DNA of 8,085 bases from JBMCLJ01 sp048615375 (GTDB lineage: Bacteria > Patescibacteriota > Dojkabacteria > JAOAGR01). Where the stretch lies: contig JBMCLJ010000062.1 in NCBI GenBank assembly GCA_048615375.1, positions 1-8,085 of the forward strand, given 5' to 3'. The notes under the pieces are model-generated. The model ran no database searches and had not been told where the DNA came from. It saw nothing but the letters and a program-made list of their open reading frames with translations. Positions 6,918-8,085 of the stretch are shown piece after piece. How positions within the stretch are numbered: the stretch's first letter is position 1; each line of letters opens with the position of its first letter. The position numbers were made by a program, and so were the translations under genes.

Positions 6918-6947
6918 ATAATACTACACTTCACCCCGCATGTTCAA
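6918..6947 (-). promoter_or_regulatory. Possible sigma-70-like promoter for the sigma/anti-sigma unit
   Basis: On the minus strand TTGAAC (6947-6942, 4 of 6 matches to TTGACA) is followed after 18 bp by TATTAT (6923-6918, 5 of 6 matches to TATAAT). Transcription would start near 6911 and give a leader of about 80 bases that contains the 6872-6896 hairpin. This competes with the leaderless -10 at 6834-6839; both could be used. Confidence 0.35.
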
Positions 6948-7099
6948 CTACCGTATACCAAGCATATATTTGTCTTTACTTTTTGTAGAGTAATTTTGCT
7001 TTTCCACATAATCATAATCAATTCTCCTGAGTTATAAGTTCTTGCAATTGTAAAAATTTCATATATTTTAAGTTAACCCGACCGACAACTGTCAGCTGC

Positions 7100-7121
7100 C
7101 CCGTACCAGGATATGTACGGG
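7100..7121 (+). promoter_or_regulatory. Hairpin upstream of nrdJ
   Basis: A perfect 7-bp stem, CCCGTAC against GTACGGG, closes an 8-base loop and ends 34 bases before the nrdJ start. No T-run follows it, so a terminator is unlikely. It overlaps the GGATATG direct repeats, so an operator or a leader structure controlling nrdJ is possible. Confidence 0.45.
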
Positions 7122-7155
7122 ATATGCAACGTATACCCGAATAGACCATACTATT

Positions 7156-8085
7156 ATGGAAACAAAAACAGACACAAAAATAAAATTCGAAGAGCACAGT
7201 CTTGATATAACTCCAGAAGCTCAACGTGCTGTTACTTCAGCAAGAGGTGTTACATTCAAACGCGCAGAAACTACAATTCCTGATAATGTAAAGAAGCTAT
7301 TTCGTGAAAGTAAAAAGTACTTTAAGAATCAGCTGGCAGAATTTGTCTATTTACGGACGTACGCTCGTTGGATTGAAGATGAAGGTCGACGTGAAACATG
7401 GATAGAGACAGTCGACAGATATGTTGACTTTATGCGGGAAAACCTTGGAAAGAAACTTACAGAAGAGGAATATGCAGAAGTACGGGAAGCTATTCTCAAC
7501 CAGGAGGCTATGCCATCAATGCGATTGCTTCAATTTGCGGGCAACGCAGTCAAAAAGACAAATGTTTGCGCGTACAATTGTTCTTTTATCGCGCCGACAA
7601 AATTAAAGGACTTTGCGGAAATTATGTATATTCTTATGTGCGGTACTGGTGTCGGGTATACAGTAGAGCGCATATTTGTTGAAGCACTTCCTCAAATCAG
7701 GAAACAAAAAGGAGATGTACTGGATACCTATATTGTCCCTGACAGCCGTGAAGGATGGGCAGATACTCTATACCTGGGACTCAAGACATGGTATGCAGGA
7801 AAAGATATACAATTTGACTTTTCTCAGATCCGGCCATGTGGAGCCCGCTTGAATACCATGGGTGGATACGCTTCCGGACCTGAGCCACTCCGGGCTTTGC
7901 TGGAATTTGCTCGCCAAAAGGTACTTTCACGACAGGGGAGAAGGCTTGATACTTTAGATGTGCATGACCTCATTTGTAAGATTGGAGAAGTCGTAGTAGC
8001 GGGAGGTGTTCGAAGAAGTGCACTAATCTCACTTTCGGATCTCGACGACGCTTCGTTACGTTCTGCAAAAGTCGGTCAATTCTGG
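7156..8085 (+). CDS. nrdJ: Class II (adenosylcobalamin-dependent) ribonucleotide reductase, 5' part
   Basis: The first 310 codons are present; the gene runs off the window in frame. It matches the monomeric class II reductases typified by Lactobacillus RTPR, which reduce ribonucleotides to deoxyribonucleotides using a B12-generated thiyl radical. Visible family blocks are FVYLRTYARW (63-72), NVCAYNCSF (136-144, where C142 aligns with the first cysteine of the active-site redox pair), GTGVGYTVER (163-172), DSREGWADTLYLGL (196-209), DFSQIRPCGARLNTMGGYASGPEPL (221-245, split motif) and DVHDLICKIGEVVVAGGVRRSAL. The radical cysteine and second pair cysteine lie beyond the window. There is no N-terminal ATP-cone; a charged 60-residue leader precedes the core. 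The sequence between NCSF and GTGVGY is short, apparently lacking the insertion of Lactobacillus RTPR. The start at 7156 has no Shine-Dalgarno sequence. Confidence 0.93.
   Translation, partial: METKTDTKIKFEEHSLDITPEAQRAVTSARGVTFKRAETTIPDNVKKLFRESKKYFKNQLAEFVYLRTYARWIEDEGRRETWIETVDRYVDFMRENLGKKLTEEEYAEVREAILNQEAMPSMRLLQFAGNAVKKTNVCAYNCSFIAPTKLKDFAEIMYILMCGTGVGYTVERIFVEALPQIRKQKGDVLDTYIVPDSREGWADTLYLGLKTWYAGKDIQFDFSQIRPCGARLNTMGGYASGPEPLRALLEFARQKVLSRQGRRLDTLDVHDLICKIGEVVVAGGVRRSALISLSDLDDASLRSAKVGQFW

Larger units (their letters stand above)
6828..7155. other. Divergent regulatory region between sigma gene and nrdJ
   Basis: This 328-bp gene-free stretch holds two hairpins (6872-6896 and 7100-7121), three CAAC/GTATACC-type repeats (6881-6899, 6945-6959, 7127-7137), a 7-bp direct repeat GGATATG (7109-7115 and 7120-7126, 11 bp apart) and a tandem CATAAT (7007-7018). 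On the minus strand a sigma-70-like pair can be drawn. I see no tRNA, no B12-box-like cobalamin riboswitch and no convincing pair of NrdR boxes. A 68-codon minus-strand open frame across 7018-7224 runs into nrdJ and has no family pattern. Confidence 0.6.

Noticed and set aside
6960..6975. AAGCATATATTTGTCT as an NrdR box for nrdJ
   Set aside because: It resembles the AT-rich core only loosely out of register, and no second box occurs at the expected spacing.
7018..7224. 68-codon minus-strand open frame upstream of nrdJ
   Set aside because: It overlaps the nrdJ coding start, has no recognisable domain, and lies across likely regulatory DNA.
1..8085. CRISPR array, insertion sequence, tRNA or rRNA genes
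   Set aside because: No regularly spaced repeats, no transposase-like frame with terminal repeats, and no tRNA- or rRNA-like segments were seen.

Overview
The window looks like a stretch of an uncultivated bacterial genome with the standard code (TGA and TAA both end genes) and a G+C content that I judge by eye to be in the low 40s percent. The mix of a BaeRF-family protein, F1 ATPase genes, a large single-pass anti-sigma-like protein, a monomeric-type B12-dependent ribonucleotide reductase and genes without Shine-Dalgarno sequences fits a Patescibacteria (CPR)-like lineage. This placement is inference and cannot be proven from 8 kb.

Layout. The left half (1-3958, plus strand) is an F1-ATPase cluster of unusual composition. 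It runs: the 3' end of a BaeRF-family gene (1-279), atpG (gamma, 334-1209), an unrecognised single-pass membrane protein (1267-2097), atpD (beta, 2129-3526) and atpC (epsilon, 3587-3958). In the usual order alpha directly precedes gamma and gamma directly precedes beta. Here a BaeRF gene sits where alpha should be, and a membrane-anchored extracytoplasmic protein separates gamma from beta. No alpha, delta, a, b or c gene is visible. The catalytic residues of beta are intact. The DELSEED motif reads EELSEAN, and epsilon has a short C-terminal part.

The right half starts with a convergent pair on the minus strand: an ECF-type sigma factor (6827-6330, GTG start) followed 34 bp later by a 764-residue, single-pass membrane protein (6295-4001). 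The second is probably its anti-sigma factor, with an unusually large extracytoplasmic region. A divergent intergenic region of 328 bp (6828-7155) then separates the sigma gene from nrdJ (7156 to the window end, partial). This region holds two hairpins, three CAAC/GTATACC-type repeats and candidate promoters in both directions.

A recurring theme is start-site architecture. None of the seven starts in the window has a convincing Shine-Dalgarno sequence at normal spacing, and several have a -10-like hexamer 5-8 bases upstream of the start codon, which suggests leaderless transcripts. The clearest case is a perfect extended -10 (TGC-TATAAT) just before the membrane-protein gene inside the ATPase cluster. 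In functional terms the window joins energy conversion at the membrane, an envelope-sensing sigma/anti-sigma pair and deoxynucleotide supply. The sequence does not show that these three are co-regulated.
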